The notes under the pieces were generated by a model. The model was not told the DNA's origin. It was given only the letters and a program-made list of their open reading frames with translations, and made no database searches. From positions 52,081 to 116,080 of the forward strand of contig CALMYL010000028.1 of NCBI GenBank assembly GCA_937873695.1: DNA of 64,000 bases. Reading direction: 5' to 3'. Position 1 is the first letter of the stretch, and each line of letters opens with the position of its first letter. Below are positions 18,078 through 26,485 of this stretch, piece after piece. A program made the position numbers and the translations under genes. The DNA is from an uncultured Ignavibacteria bacterium (GTDB lineage: Bacteria; Bacteroidota; Ignavibacteria; Tepidaquicellales; OLB5).

Positions 18078-18620
18078 ATGAAAACCACAATAACCTTGGC
18101 TTTGTTACTTGTTTCTGCAATTTCATTTTCCCAAAGTAAGCAGTATTACACAAGTACTTTTACTACAGGTATATTCATTCCGATTGATAAAACTGGTGAA
18201 AGAGTTAGAACCGGCTATAATTTTGGGGTCGATCTGGAAGCCCGTAACAAACGGTTTGCGGTATATCTGAATTCCCGCATTAATTTTACAAAAGGGAATA
18301 CTGAAAGTGAACTGTATACATATGATGATTACAGCACTAAAGCCCGGTCATACACGATCATAGAAGTGAACATAGGTCCAAGGTGGTATTTGGGTAAATT
18401 GGATGAACTGAATGCTAATATTGATCTTGGTTTCGGATTATATACCGGCTCGTACAGCAGAACTCTGCTTTGGGGTCCGCAAGCAGGATTTGGTTTTAGC
18501 TATCCTGTCTCTCAAAAACTGACCCTGGCACTTAACGGCAGGCTAAATATCCTTGGGATAGACTATGGTCAGCCCTATATGGGAGTACATGCGGGTGTTA
18601 AGTACATTTTCAATAAGTAG
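18078..18620 (+). CDS. Outer-membrane beta-barrel protein
   Basis: 180 residues: signal peptide MKTTITLALLLVSAISFSQ, then alternating amphipathic strands with aromatic girdles (FGVDLEARNKRFAVYLNSRI, VNIGPRWYLG, PQAGFGFSYPVS) and a terminal aromatic-rich strand, HAGVKYIFNK. This fits the small outer-membrane barrels common in the phylum. No specific function can be named. Confidence 0.7.
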   Translation: MKTTITLALLLVSAISFSQSKQYYTSTFTTGIFIPIDKTGERVRTGYNFGVDLEARNKRFAVYLNSRINFTKGNTESELYTYDDYSTKARSYTIIEVNIGPRWYLGKLDELNANIDLGFGLYTGSYSRTLLWGPQAGFGFSYPVSQKLTLALNGRLNILGIDYGQPYMGVHAGVKYIFNK

Positions 18621-18690
18621 CAGCTTTTGATTATGTGTCATTTCCCCCTTGCGGGGGGAGATGAAAAAGCCGGAATCATCCTTGTCGCTA

Positions 18691-19035
18691 TCACGGGTTA
18701 TCCGGAAAAGCGCCTTCTTCCCATATATGGAAATTCATACCGAATGGGTCGCTGAACATTATGGAGTGCTCGTTGTACTCCTGCGTAATTGTACAATTTT
18801 CTGCAAGCAAAGCCTGCTTTGCTTCTGCAAGATTATCGGTCTTAAATTCAAAAAAAACTGAACCAATTCCTTCAGGGTTATTTTCAATTACGAAATTAAT
18901 TCCGTCTTTATCAAGATAAGCGTCATTGCCGCGCTCCTCAATAAAATCCATACCTAAAACGCGTTTGTAAAAATCAACTGCTTTGGCGTGATCGCCGACC
19001 TGAATTGCAACATATGGTGAAAATTCGAACTTCAT
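18691..19035 (-). CDS. VOC (glyoxalase/bleomycin-resistance-like) family protein
   Basis: About 114 residues from the ATG at 19035. This start is chosen over an ATG at 19086 because a GGAGG Shine-Dalgarno lies 8 bases upstream and the protein then begins at the family's first strand (MKFEFSPYVAIQVGDHAKAV). The pattern is VOC-like: YVAIQVGDHAKAVDFYKRVL, DKDGINFVIE and SIMFSDPFGMNFHIWE, where the final Glu is a usual metal ligand. Members bind metals and small molecules as isomerases, dioxygenases or resistance proteins; the substrate is unknown. Confidence 0.8.
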   Translation of the reverse strand: MKFEFSPYVAIQVGDHAKAVDFYKRVLGMDFIEERGNDAYLDKDGINFVIENNPEGIGSVFFEFKTDNLAEAKQALLAENCTITQEYNEHSIMFSDPFGMNFHIWEEGAFPDNP

Positions 19036-19134
19036 TAGCCTGCCTCCTGCAAATACACCCACACGGAAACCAGGATAAGCTTCCATTGGTTGTAATTATT
19101 AATGAATTATTTCTTAAATTTACAGAATAATTAT

Positions 19135-19142
19135 CAAAAATA
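19135..19142 (-). promoter_or_regulatory. Possible -7 box for the VOC gene
   Basis: TATTTTTG on the minus strand matches TAnnTTTG, about 100 bp before the chosen start. No matching -33 TTG was found, so this is tentative. Confidence 0.35.
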
Positions 19143-19153
19143 ATACGTACCAT

Positions 19154-20125
19154 ATGAAATTAAGGATTGGCTTATTTGTTGCAATTCTTCTTATATTTAG
19201 CGGTGTAACCGCTTCGCAGGATGAATTTTTACTTCAGGAAGGCACGGTAGTTGTACCTGTTGATGGCGACCGCGCAAAAGTGCTCCTTACCACTGAAGAT
19301 GATTACACCGCTATCCTAAGCAGATTTGATCTTATGAGCAAAACAGGCTTGAAAAGTGATTCCGTAACCCTTGCCGATTACTTCAGCAAAGCAGTTAAGA
19401 CAATTAAACCATGGACTGATGACGACAAAAAGGGCTTAAGGAAAGTGGTTGAATCGGTAAACAGGAAGATAAAAGAACTGGGCTTAAAACTAAAAATGCC
19501 GGCCAGGATTGAAGTCATCAGCTCTGATATGTCAAATGAAGGCGGAGCGAATGGTTACACCCGGGGAAATTACATTGTTTTAAGAAATGACATGATAGAA
19601 GGATCATCCGGCAGTTATGAAGGTACGTTTATACATGAGTTGTTCCATATTTTATCGAGGTATGATCCTGCAATGAGCGAAAAGGTATATAATATCATCG
19701 GATTCAAAAAGTGCAACGAAGTTGCTTACCCGCCTGAAATTGCGGAATTGCGGATATCAAATCCCGATGCGCCGTTTAACAATTTCTACATTACCGTCAA
19801 ACATAACGATATGCCTGTTGATGTGATGCTTATATTATTTTCAGGGAGGGAATATTCCGGGGGAAGTTTCTTCGGATATATACAAATAGGTCTATTGGCA
19901 GTAGAAGGGGATGAGAACAGCAAAAAAGTGGTCTACCAAAATGGCAAACCACTTATACTTAAATTCAAAGAAGTGAAAGATTTCTATGAGCAGACCGGCA
20001 AAAATACCGATTACAGTTTCCACGCCGAAGAGCTCTCTGCAGATCATTTTGAAATGCTGGTGAACCGGCAGCAGGGCTTGCCGAATCCTGAAATTATTGA
20101 AGCAATGAAAAATGTTATGAAGTGA
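19154..20125 (+). CDS. Secreted HExxH (gluzincin-like) protein
   Basis: 323 residues. Signal peptide MKLRIGLFVAILLIFSGVTA. The region FIHELFHILSRYD contains an HExxH zinc motif, and later the sequence EELSADHFEMLV supplies a Glu-xx-x-Asp element of the sort that gives the third zinc ligand in gluzincins. I recognise no named family. A zinc peptidase acting in the periplasm is a reasonable inference. There are no transmembrane segments after the signal. It converges with the minus-strand barrel gene, with only two bases between. Confidence 0.7.
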   Translation: MKLRIGLFVAILLIFSGVTASQDEFLLQEGTVVVPVDGDRAKVLLTTEDDYTAILSRFDLMSKTGLKSDSVTLADYFSKAVKTIKPWTDDDKKGLRKVVESVNRKIKELGLKLKMPARIEVISSDMSNEGGANGYTRGNYIVLRNDMIEGSSGSYEGTFIHELFHILSRYDPAMSEKVYNIIGFKKCNEVAYPPEIAELRISNPDAPFNNFYITVKHNDMPVDVMLILFSGREYSGGSFFGYIQIGLLAVEGDENSKKVVYQNGKPLILKFKEVKDFYEQTGKNTDYSFHAEELSADHFEMLVNRQQGLPNPEIIEAMKNVMK

Positions 20126-20127
20126 AA

Positions 20128-21282
20128 CTAAAAATCGAATGTTACACCTGCATTAACTAAAAAATTCTGATACTTGCCGGCAGAAAGCTGGCTGGTTAAT
20201 ACAGCCAGATTTATTTTGGTATTTTTCAAAATGTAACTTCCGCCAAAAGTAACAAAATACTGGTCATATGCTCCGACTTTATCAGACCAATGCAAATTTC
20301 CTTCATCCTTTCGATTATCAAATAGCGTGAAAAAGCCTGCTCTTAATATCCAATTCTTTGAAATTATTCCTTCGGTTCCGAAATGCAAATTGTGCCTGTC
20401 TTTATAATAAGTGATAACCGAAGTTCTCTCATATTTATAATCTGCTCCTATTTTCCACGAAGATCCGGGAATTGAATAAAGAAAGCCAATGCCGCCTTTC
20501 CAGGGAATTGAAGCCATAGCATGATCTTCGGTGCCATCAGGATAAGAATAAGTTACAGTAGATTTCATGCTTGTTGAAACACTTAATCCCGCCGCAAATT
20601 GTTTTGATAGATGCAGCAAAACTCCGCCATCAAGTTTAAACCAGCTTGTTGATCCCTTAAAATCGTTTCCGTCTTCGAATCCATTCGGATAATTAATTGT
20701 CGTAAAGCCTTCACCGGGAACAGAAAACATTCCATAAATGTAGTTTGCATTCAGCCCGATCCTGAATTTATCTGACGCATAAACAAAGGGAATGTTGACA
20801 GAATGCATAACTGTATTGATATAGAAATCATATCTTGAAATTACATTTCCAAACTCATCAGTTCTTACGCCTTCACCAAGATCATAATAATATCCTTTGG
20901 GATTATTATAAATTAATCCTGTTGTTAGATTTTTGTTTATCTTCCATCCAATACCCGCAGAGCCGGAAAACAGCTGATGTTTTAGTGCTATGTTATCTGA
21001 AGTGAAGCTATAATTCAATGCATGTTTGCCTTTGAATGTGTATTGAAAATTCAACTGATATTTTGAAGGAATATTTATTGAAGCCGGATTATTTTCTATA
21101 CCTGAAATATCATTTAATCTGGCTATACCCGTGAACCCCATTCCTGAAGATTGAGTATTGAGGTAATTCAATGAATACAGATCATTGGTAGAATTCAGAT
21201 AAAAATCTTCGTTTGGGTATTCCTGAGTAAAATTTGAACGGGTTAAAATCATAGCAATTATTAAAGCAAGAAGTGTTTTCAT
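20128..21282 (-). CDS. Outer-membrane protein, FadL/PorV-like barrel
   Basis: 384 residues with a signal peptide (MKTLLALIIAMILTRSNF, cleavage near TQ). After it comes SSGMGFTGIARLNDISGIEN followed by NPASI, the N-terminal plug pattern of FadL/PorV/PorQ-type proteins. The rest is alternating amphipathic strands (WKIGADYKYERTS, WILRAGFFTLFDNR), ending LVNAGVTFDF. Relatives transport hydrophobic molecules or assist type IX secretion; sequence alone does not decide between these. Confidence 0.7.
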   Translation of the reverse strand: MKTLLALIIAMILTRSNFTQEYPNEDFYLNSTNDLYSLNYLNTQSSGMGFTGIARLNDISGIENNPASINIPSKYQLNFQYTFKGKHALNYSFTSDNIALKHQLFSGSAGIGWKINKNLTTGLIYNNPKGYYYDLGEGVRTDEFGNVISRYDFYINTVMHSVNIPFVYASDKFRIGLNANYIYGMFSVPGEGFTTINYPNGFEDGNDFKGSTSWFKLDGGVLLHLSKQFAAGLSVSTSMKSTVTYSYPDGTEDHAMASIPWKGGIGFLYSIPGSSWKIGADYKYERTSVITYYKDRHNLHFGTEGIISKNWILRAGFFTLFDNRKDEGNLHWSDKVGAYDQYFVTFGGSYILKNTKINLAVLTSQLSAGKYQNFLVNAGVTFDF

Positions 21283-21433
21283 TATTGGGTATTTAAGTTT
21301 ATAAATTTGTAAAGTTGCTTATAAACAGCGCAATTTTTCTGAAAATAATATACTAAACTAACAATTTTTGGTAAACTATAAAATGATTTGCGTCAGTTTT
21401 CAGGAAATTGCCAATTTAGTATAAAAAAGGGTG

Positions 21434-21877
21434 CTATTTCTTCACATTTCCGTCAAAAACACTGTGACTAATCCATTGCCATTTTTCACCATTCTTCTGC
21501 CATACACTCAGATTGTTAACAAATTTTCCTTTTTCTTCTTCAGTCATTTCAAGATTCTCTGAAAAGGTCAATTTATACGTAATGAGAATGATGTTCCCGG
21601 CATCGTTATTTGTCACAACAATATCTGAAAAATGGTAATATTTAAAAGTAATGGATTTAATGTAATCAATTGCAGCAGATCTGGATTTTGGACCATCTGC
21701 ATGCATTGACTGGAAGCCGTTTGCGATAAGTCCTTCAAGTGTGTTCCAGTCCTTATCCTTTACGGTTTGGAACAAACCGCGCTCCATTGTTTCACCCGCG
21801 GCTTTAAGATCACTTTGTGAATATGTTACTGCTGAAAATAAGAATGCAAACAAAAATAATGTGAATATCTTTTTCAT
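21434..21877 (-). CDS. Secreted NTF2-like (DUF4440/SnoaL-type) protein
   Basis: 147 residues. A signal peptide (MKKIFTLFLFAFLFSAVTYS) is followed by an NTF2-like cone domain: LFQTVKDKDWNTLEGLIANG, IDYIKSITFKYYHFSDIVV and LSVWQKNGEKWQWISHSVF. This is the layout of DUF4440/SnoaL-like proteins, which include small-molecule binders and isomerases. It may act in the periplasm; the ligand is unknown. Confidence 0.7.
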   Translation of the reverse strand: MKKIFTLFLFAFLFSAVTYSQSDLKAAGETMERGLFQTVKDKDWNTLEGLIANGFQSMHADGPKSRSAAIDYIKSITFKYYHFSDIVVTNNDAGNIILITYKLTFSENLEMTEEEKGKFVNNLSVWQKNGEKWQWISHSVFDGNVKK

Positions 21878-21921
21878 TTTAGCTGCTCTTTTCTAAATTG
21901 AATTTTATGGATGAATTATAT

Positions 21922-21996
21922 TTTGTAACCCGAAACGCTGTTTCGGGCGTAACGCGATCTATTGTAGCCTTTTTTCCGAACAGCGTTCGGAGTTAC
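21922..21996. repeat. Paired inverted REP-like element
   Basis: The palindromes CCCGAAAC-GCT-GTTTCGGG (21929-21947) and CCGAAC-AGC-GTTCGG (21976-21990) are near reverse complements. They are flanked by TTGTAAC and GTTACAA, so the whole 75-bp unit can fold into one long hairpin. It sits between the NTF2-like gene and the dehydrogenase, and resembles a bacterial interspersed mosaic element. Confidence 0.75.
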
Positions 21997-22001
21997 AATG
22001 C

Positions 22002-23375
22002 CTATTTCTTATAACTTATTTTTCTTGGAACTGTGAACTGTCTTATGCCGTCAATTGAACCTATATATCCGTAACCGCTTTGTTTTATACCGACCCATGG
22101 TGTTCCGCTTACAGCGCCAATTCCCTGGTTAACACCAATCATGCCTGATTCTATCTTACGCGCAATATTCAGACCTTTTTTCTTATTCTTAGTCCATACG
22201 GTTGCACCAAGTCCAAATGGTGAATCATTAGCCAGCTTAACAGCTTCATCTTCGGTTTTAACTTTCTGAATTGCCACAACGGGACCGAAGGTCTCTTCAT
22301 TCATTATCCTGTGTTTATGACTAAGGTTGGTAATAAGCGTTGGTTCCATAAAATATCCCTTGTTGTTCTTTGGAATACCGCCGCCAGTGATGAGTCTGGC
22401 ACCTTTTTTGACCGCATCTTTTACCTGCGATAGTACATTATCCCTCTGGCGTTTGCTTACCAGCGGACCCATATGTACAGTTTCATCATAACCGCTGCCG
22501 TATTTAAAGTTCTTTACACCGTTTGCAACAAGTGTTGTGAACTTATCCGCGGCTTTTTCCTGCACATAGATTCTTTCTACCGAGACGCATACCTGGCCTG
22601 TATTCCTTAACGAACCGTTTACAGCAAAGTTCGCAGCCTTTTCAAGGTCAGCGTCATTGAGAACTATCATTGGATCCTTGCCGCCAAGCTCCAGCACAAT
22701 TCGCTTCAGTTTATCACCGGCAGCTTTCATTATAATTTTACCAACAGCCTGTGAGCCGACAAAGGCTATCATATCAATATTGCTGTGGATCAAATAACTG
22801 CCGACTTCATCAGCGCCCTGTACAAGATTAATGACACCGGGCGGAAGATGTTTATTGAAAATATCAAATATTGCCTTACCTGTTAACGGCACCATTTCAG
22901 ACGGTTTGAATACTACTGTGTTGCCTGCAATCAGAGCAGGGGAGAGCAGTGATTCAGGCATACTTACCGGGAAGTTCCACGGTGTAATAATTGCGCAAAC
23001 ACCGATTGGTGTGCGGTGAAGTTCAGTAACCAGGTTTTCTTCCTTCAGGTTTTCAATAGCAAGTGCGTTTTTTGCCTGTTCAATAGTTTCCCTGATACCG
23101 TAAGCAACAGCATGTGTTTCACCAACCGCTGATTTATATAACTTGCCCATTTCATCAGTAATTATCCTGCCGATCTTTTCTTTCTGCTTCACAAAATCTT
23201 TTGCGCAGGCTTCAAGCATTTTGCTTCTTTGCGCAAGCGTCAAAGCTGCCCATTTCTTCTGAGCTTTTCGTGCTTTATCAACAGCTTTATCTATATCTTT
23301 TTCGGTGGAGCATTTTATCTTCGCAAAGATCTTACCGGTTGCCGGATTTATATCGTTGATGTATTTTAATTTCAT
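22002..23375 (-). CDS. Aldehyde dehydrogenase, succinate-semialdehyde type
   Basis: 457 residues from the ATG at 23375, preceded by AAGGAAAA. A longer reading frame to 23504 overlaps the upstream transporter and encodes an unrelated basic leader, so it is rejected. The short form matches NAD(P)-dependent succinate-semialdehyde and related dehydrogenases. Motifs: TPWNFPVSMPESLLSPALIA (131-150), FVGSQAVG, catalytic Glu229 in LELGGKD, nucleophile Cys263 in NTGQVCVSVER, and GIKQSGYG near the end. The substrate is uncertain. It lies 112 bp after the SulP gene and may or may not be cotranscribed. Confidence 0.9.
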   Translation of the reverse strand: MKLKYINDINPATGKIFAKIKCSTEKDIDKAVDKARKAQKKWAALTLAQRSKMLEACAKDFVKQKEKIGRIITDEMGKLYKSAVGETHAVAYGIRETIEQAKNALAIENLKEENLVTELHRTPIGVCAIITPWNFPVSMPESLLSPALIAGNTVVFKPSEMVPLTGKAIFDIFNKHLPPGVINLVQGADEVGSYLIHSNIDMIAFVGSQAVGKIIMKAAGDKLKRIVLELGGKDPMIVLNDADLEKAANFAVNGSLRNTGQVCVSVERIYVQEKAADKFTTLVANGVKNFKYGSGYDETVHMGPLVSKRQRDNVLSQVKDAVKKGARLITGGGIPKNNKGYFMEPTLITNLSHKHRIMNEETFGPVVAIQKVKTEDEAVKLANDSPFGLGATVWTKNKKKGLNIARKIESGMIGVNQGIGAVSGTPWVGIKQSGYGYIGSIDGIRQFTVPRKISYKK

Positions 23376-23487
23376 TTTTTTCCTTTTCCCGCAAGCCCTG
23401 TTACGGGGACAAAAGCAGGAGTCTCTATTTAAATTTATATTTTTTTCTAAAATTTGTAATTTTCTGGCATAAGACTCAATGTCAAAA

Positions 23488-25197
23488 TTAACCCTGCTTC
23501 TCAACTGAGCTTTCCTTTTCAGCAGTAACTTCTTCCCGGGGCAGCCCCAAAATTTCCCTGGCGCGGTTCAGGGCGTCATCAATATTGCCGCGAATGTTAT
23601 CATCACCAATCTTTTCCAGCAGTCCGGCGCGTTCGCTTGCGAACATTGGCTGAGCGTGAATACCTGAAAGTATCAAAACTGTGGAGTTCTTTTTACAATC
23701 ATAACAAAAATCTTCGAGTGTTGCAATGCCGGTAGAATCAATTGCGGGTACATTCCTCAGTCTTAAGATCAATACTTTTGTGGTTTTGCCAACTATCCTT
23801 ATAGCTTCTTTGAATTTACTTGCCGCGCCAAAGAAAAACGGCCCGTTTATTTCGTATATAATGACACCTTTTGGAATATTTTTACCCTGTATTGAATTTA
23901 CCCCCGTATCATCCGCTTCTCCGCTTTCATCAAACTCCCTGTTAATAACACCAACGTTAGTAACCTCAGCCATGCGTTTCATGAAGAGCATTGCCGAAAG
24001 CACCATACCTACTTCAATAGCGATAGTAAGGTCAAAAATAACAGTTAAGAAAAACGTTGTCAGAAGTACAATTACATCGCTTTTGGGCATTTTTAGCTGC
24101 GCTTTGAACTCACGCCATTCGCTCATATTGTATGCCACCACTACAAGTATTGATGCAAGCACACATAGCGGTATCATTCCCGCATATTGCCCGAAAAAGA
24201 GCATTATCAGCAGCAATACAACGGCGTGAATCATACCTGCAACGGGAGTTTTACCGCCATTCCTAATGTTTGTGACGGTTCTAGCGATAGCACCGGTGGC
24301 CGGAATTCCGCCAAAAAAGGGTGTTATAATATTCGCAGCTCCGTTGGCTATGAGCTCCATGTTAGACCTGTGCCTACCGCCTATCATACCATCTGCTACA
24401 ACTGCCGAAAGCAGCGACTCAATAGCACCCAGTATTGCGATCGTAAAGGCGGGTCCCGCAAGATTGTATATTGTATCGAAAGTAATTACCGGTATTCTTG
24501 GGGCGGGAATGGAACTGCTTAGCTCTCCAAATCTCGAAGAAATAGTCTCAACATTCAAACCAAAAAAATAAACAATTAATGTGCCCAGGATAAGGGCAAT
24601 AAAAGTTGAAGGTATTTTTTTTATAAATCTGCCGAGGAAAATGATGATACAAAGTGATATAACCGAAACGATTATTGTATCTATATTAAAAGAACTTATG
24701 CTGCTGGTATAAACCGGAATTTTTGCCAAAAACTCTGAGGGCAGCTCGGCAATTTTTAGCCCAAGCAGATCTTTGATCTGTGTTGTGAAAATTATCAGCG
24801 CTATTCCGGATGTAAAGCCTGTTATTATGGGCAGAGGAATGAACTTTATGAGTGTGCCGAGCTTCATGAAGCCCATAAGCACAAGCATAACGCCTGCCAT
24901 AATAGTCGCTATCATGAGTCCATCCATACCATACTTCTGAACTATGCCGTAAACTATCACGATAAACGCTCCTGTTGGACCGCCGATCTGTACTCGGCTG
25001 CCGCCAAGGGCTGATATTATGAACCCAGCTATAACTGCCGTTATTAGACCGTTATTGGGTGAAACTCCCGATGCTATACCGAAAGCAATTGCCAGCGGCA
25101 ATGCAACAATACCGACAATAATACCGGAAGAAACATCACTGAAAAAGAGAGTTTTATTATAGGTCTTGAGGGTGGTAACCAGTTTTGGTACTAGCAT
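23488..25197 (-). CDS. SulP family anion permease with STAS domain
   Basis: 569 residues. There are about 12-14 membrane helices from residue 15 (VSSGIIVGIVALPLAIAFGI) through 410. The SulP signature GGSRVQIGGPTGAFIV lies near residue 65 and NIITPFFGGIPATGAIART in the middle. The C-terminal STAS domain (about 440-550) includes LRLRNVPAIDSTGIATLEDF. Such proteins carry sulfate, bicarbonate or related anions across the inner membrane. It starts nine bases after the rhodanese/metallo-beta-lactamase gene, so the pair is probably one operon, pointing to sulfate or sulfite as cargo. Bicarbonate remains possible. Confidence 0.9.
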   Translation of the reverse strand: MLVPKLVTTLKTYNKTLFFSDVSSGIIVGIVALPLAIAFGIASGVSPNNGLITAVIAGFIISALGGSRVQIGGPTGAFIVIVYGIVQKYGMDGLMIATIMAGVMLVLMGFMKLGTLIKFIPLPIITGFTSGIALIIFTTQIKDLLGLKIAELPSEFLAKIPVYTSSISSFNIDTIIVSVISLCIIIFLGRFIKKIPSTFIALILGTLIVYFFGLNVETISSRFGELSSSIPAPRIPVITFDTIYNLAGPAFTIAILGAIESLLSAVVADGMIGGRHRSNMELIANGAANIITPFFGGIPATGAIARTVTNIRNGGKTPVAGMIHAVVLLLIMLFFGQYAGMIPLCVLASILVVVAYNMSEWREFKAQLKMPKSDVIVLLTTFFLTVIFDLTIAIEVGMVLSAMLFMKRMAEVTNVGVINREFDESGEADDTGVNSIQGKNIPKGVIIYEINGPFFFGAASKFKEAIRIVGKTTKVLILRLRNVPAIDSTGIATLEDFCYDCKKNSTVLILSGIHAQPMFASERAGLLEKIGDDNIRGNIDDALNRAREILGLPREEVTAEKESSVEKQG

Positions 25198-25206
25198 TTT
25201 CTGTTA

Positions 25207-26328
25207 TTATCTGGCAGCACAGCGGTTGGGACCTATTTCAAGATCTTCAGCATAATCCAGAGGTATCATAACTCCTGCTTTATTGAATTTTTTGATTGTT
25301 TCGTAATTTGGGGGAGTTACGGGAATATTTGAAGTAATATAATCTATGAATTCCTGCTTATCTGTCATATTCAGCGGTTTGGAAGAAGCCTTAAGCTCAC
25401 CTAATGAGAGCATAACCGGTCTTATTTCAGTTTTGGTGAAGTGTGAGGGGAATATCTTAACATTATCATTCAATCGTTTCATTACGGATTGCAGTGTATC
25501 AAACAGGATAGCTGCGCCCTTTGTGGTTTCTTCTTTGGTGCGTGCAAGGTCGGGTCTGCCGGGTGATTCCAGCAGCAGCAGGTCACCGCACAGCAATGCT
25601 TCGTTGTTTACAAGGAATGATACGCTTCCATCGGTATGACCCGGAGTGCTGATAACTTCAAGCTTTGTATTCCCAACAGTAAATTCCGGCATATCTTTTA
25701 ATGACATAAACTGAAATACCTTATCTACTTCTATTTCATTAACATAATAATCCATATTTAATTTTCTTGCAAGCTCCATACCACCTGAAAAATGATCGGC
25801 ATGCGCATGAGTATCAATTATGAATTTCAGCTTAAGGCCGTTTGCGCTAATGTAATCTTCATACTCATCTATGAAAATTGCCGGTTCTATCAACGCAGTT
25901 TGCTGTGTTTTTTTATCAATTACCAGGTATGAAAGGCAGCCTTTGCCTATTCTGACAAATTGTATCAGGGTAAAATCAGTGAAATCGAGCTTATAAATAT
26001 CAAAATTCTCATTCCAGCCCTTCATTCCTTTTTCAAGACTAACAGAATTATAACCCATTTCCCTCAGAATAGAAGCTGCGACCTGTGAATTCAGACCCTT
26101 GGCGCAAATAGTAATTATCATTTTATCTTTAGGCAGGGCAGCGAGCATTTCCTTAATTCCGATGAAATTCCCTTCAGAAATCAGATCATTTACCGGAATA
26201 TTTAAACTCCCTTTTATATTCCAGTCCGTAAACTCATCTTCTCTCCTGATATCAAGCAAAACATAGCCATTTTCGGGTGAATTAATATGATCTTTTACTT
26301 CCTTAGGTGAAATTAACAGGTTATCCAT
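25207..26328 (-). CDS. Rhodanese / metallo-beta-lactamase fusion, persulfide dioxygenase-like
   Basis: 373 residues in two parts. The N-terminal rhodanese domain (about 5-110) carries the active-site loop CAKGLNS with Cys76. The metallo-beta-lactamase domain (about 118-320) carries THAHADH (173-179), STPGHTDGS with His231, CGDLLLLESPGRPD with Asp249, and a late His in PSHFTKTE. The GRPD element is typical of ETHE1/CstB-type persulfide dioxygenases, which oxidise persulfide sulfur to sulfite. Most described fusions carry rhodanese on the C-terminal side; here it is N-terminal. It is followed within nine bases by a SulP anion transporter, which fits export of the oxidised sulfur. Confidence 0.85.
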   Translation of the reverse strand: MDNLLISPKEVKDHINSPENGYVLLDIRREDEFTDWNIKGSLNIPVNDLISEGNFIGIKEMLAALPKDKMIITICAKGLNSQVAASILREMGYNSVSLEKGMKGWNENFDIYKLDFTDFTLIQFVRIGKGCLSYLVIDKKTQQTALIEPAIFIDEYEDYISANGLKLKFIIDTHAHADHFSGGMELARKLNMDYYVNEIEVDKVFQFMSLKDMPEFTVGNTKLEVISTPGHTDGSVSFLVNNEALLCGDLLLLESPGRPDLARTKEETTKGAAILFDTLQSVMKRLNDNVKIFPSHFTKTEIRPVMLSLGELKASSKPLNMTDKQEFIDYITSNIPVTPPNYETIKKFNKAGVMIPLDYAEDLEIGPNRCAAR

Positions 26329-26457
26329 AACAAAAATTCTGTTCCTTATTCAAAATTCAAATTTTATGATGCGAAATTAATGGTTAAATACCATAAATAA
26401 AATACAATTAATACTGCTTCAGGTGTTTTCAGTATAACAATTCCCGGGTTGATGTGT

Positions 26458-26465
26458 TATATTTG
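26458..26465 (+). promoter_or_regulatory. -7 promoter box
   Basis: TATATTTG matches TAnnTTTG, 20 bp before the ATG at 26486. An ACGAGG ribosome-binding element lies between. No good -33 TTG at the usual distance. Confidence 0.55.
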
Positions 26466-26485
26466 TAGTATCAAACGAGGTTAAT

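Noticed and set aside
18649..18861. Plus-strand reading frame of 70 codons
   Set aside because: It lies opposite the VOC protein gene, whose minus-strand frame has family motifs and a Shine-Dalgarno sequence.
23376..23504. N-terminal extension of the minus-strand dehydrogenase
   Set aside because: It overlaps the SulP gene and encodes a basic Cys-containing leader foreign to the family; ATG 23375 has AAGGAAAA before it.
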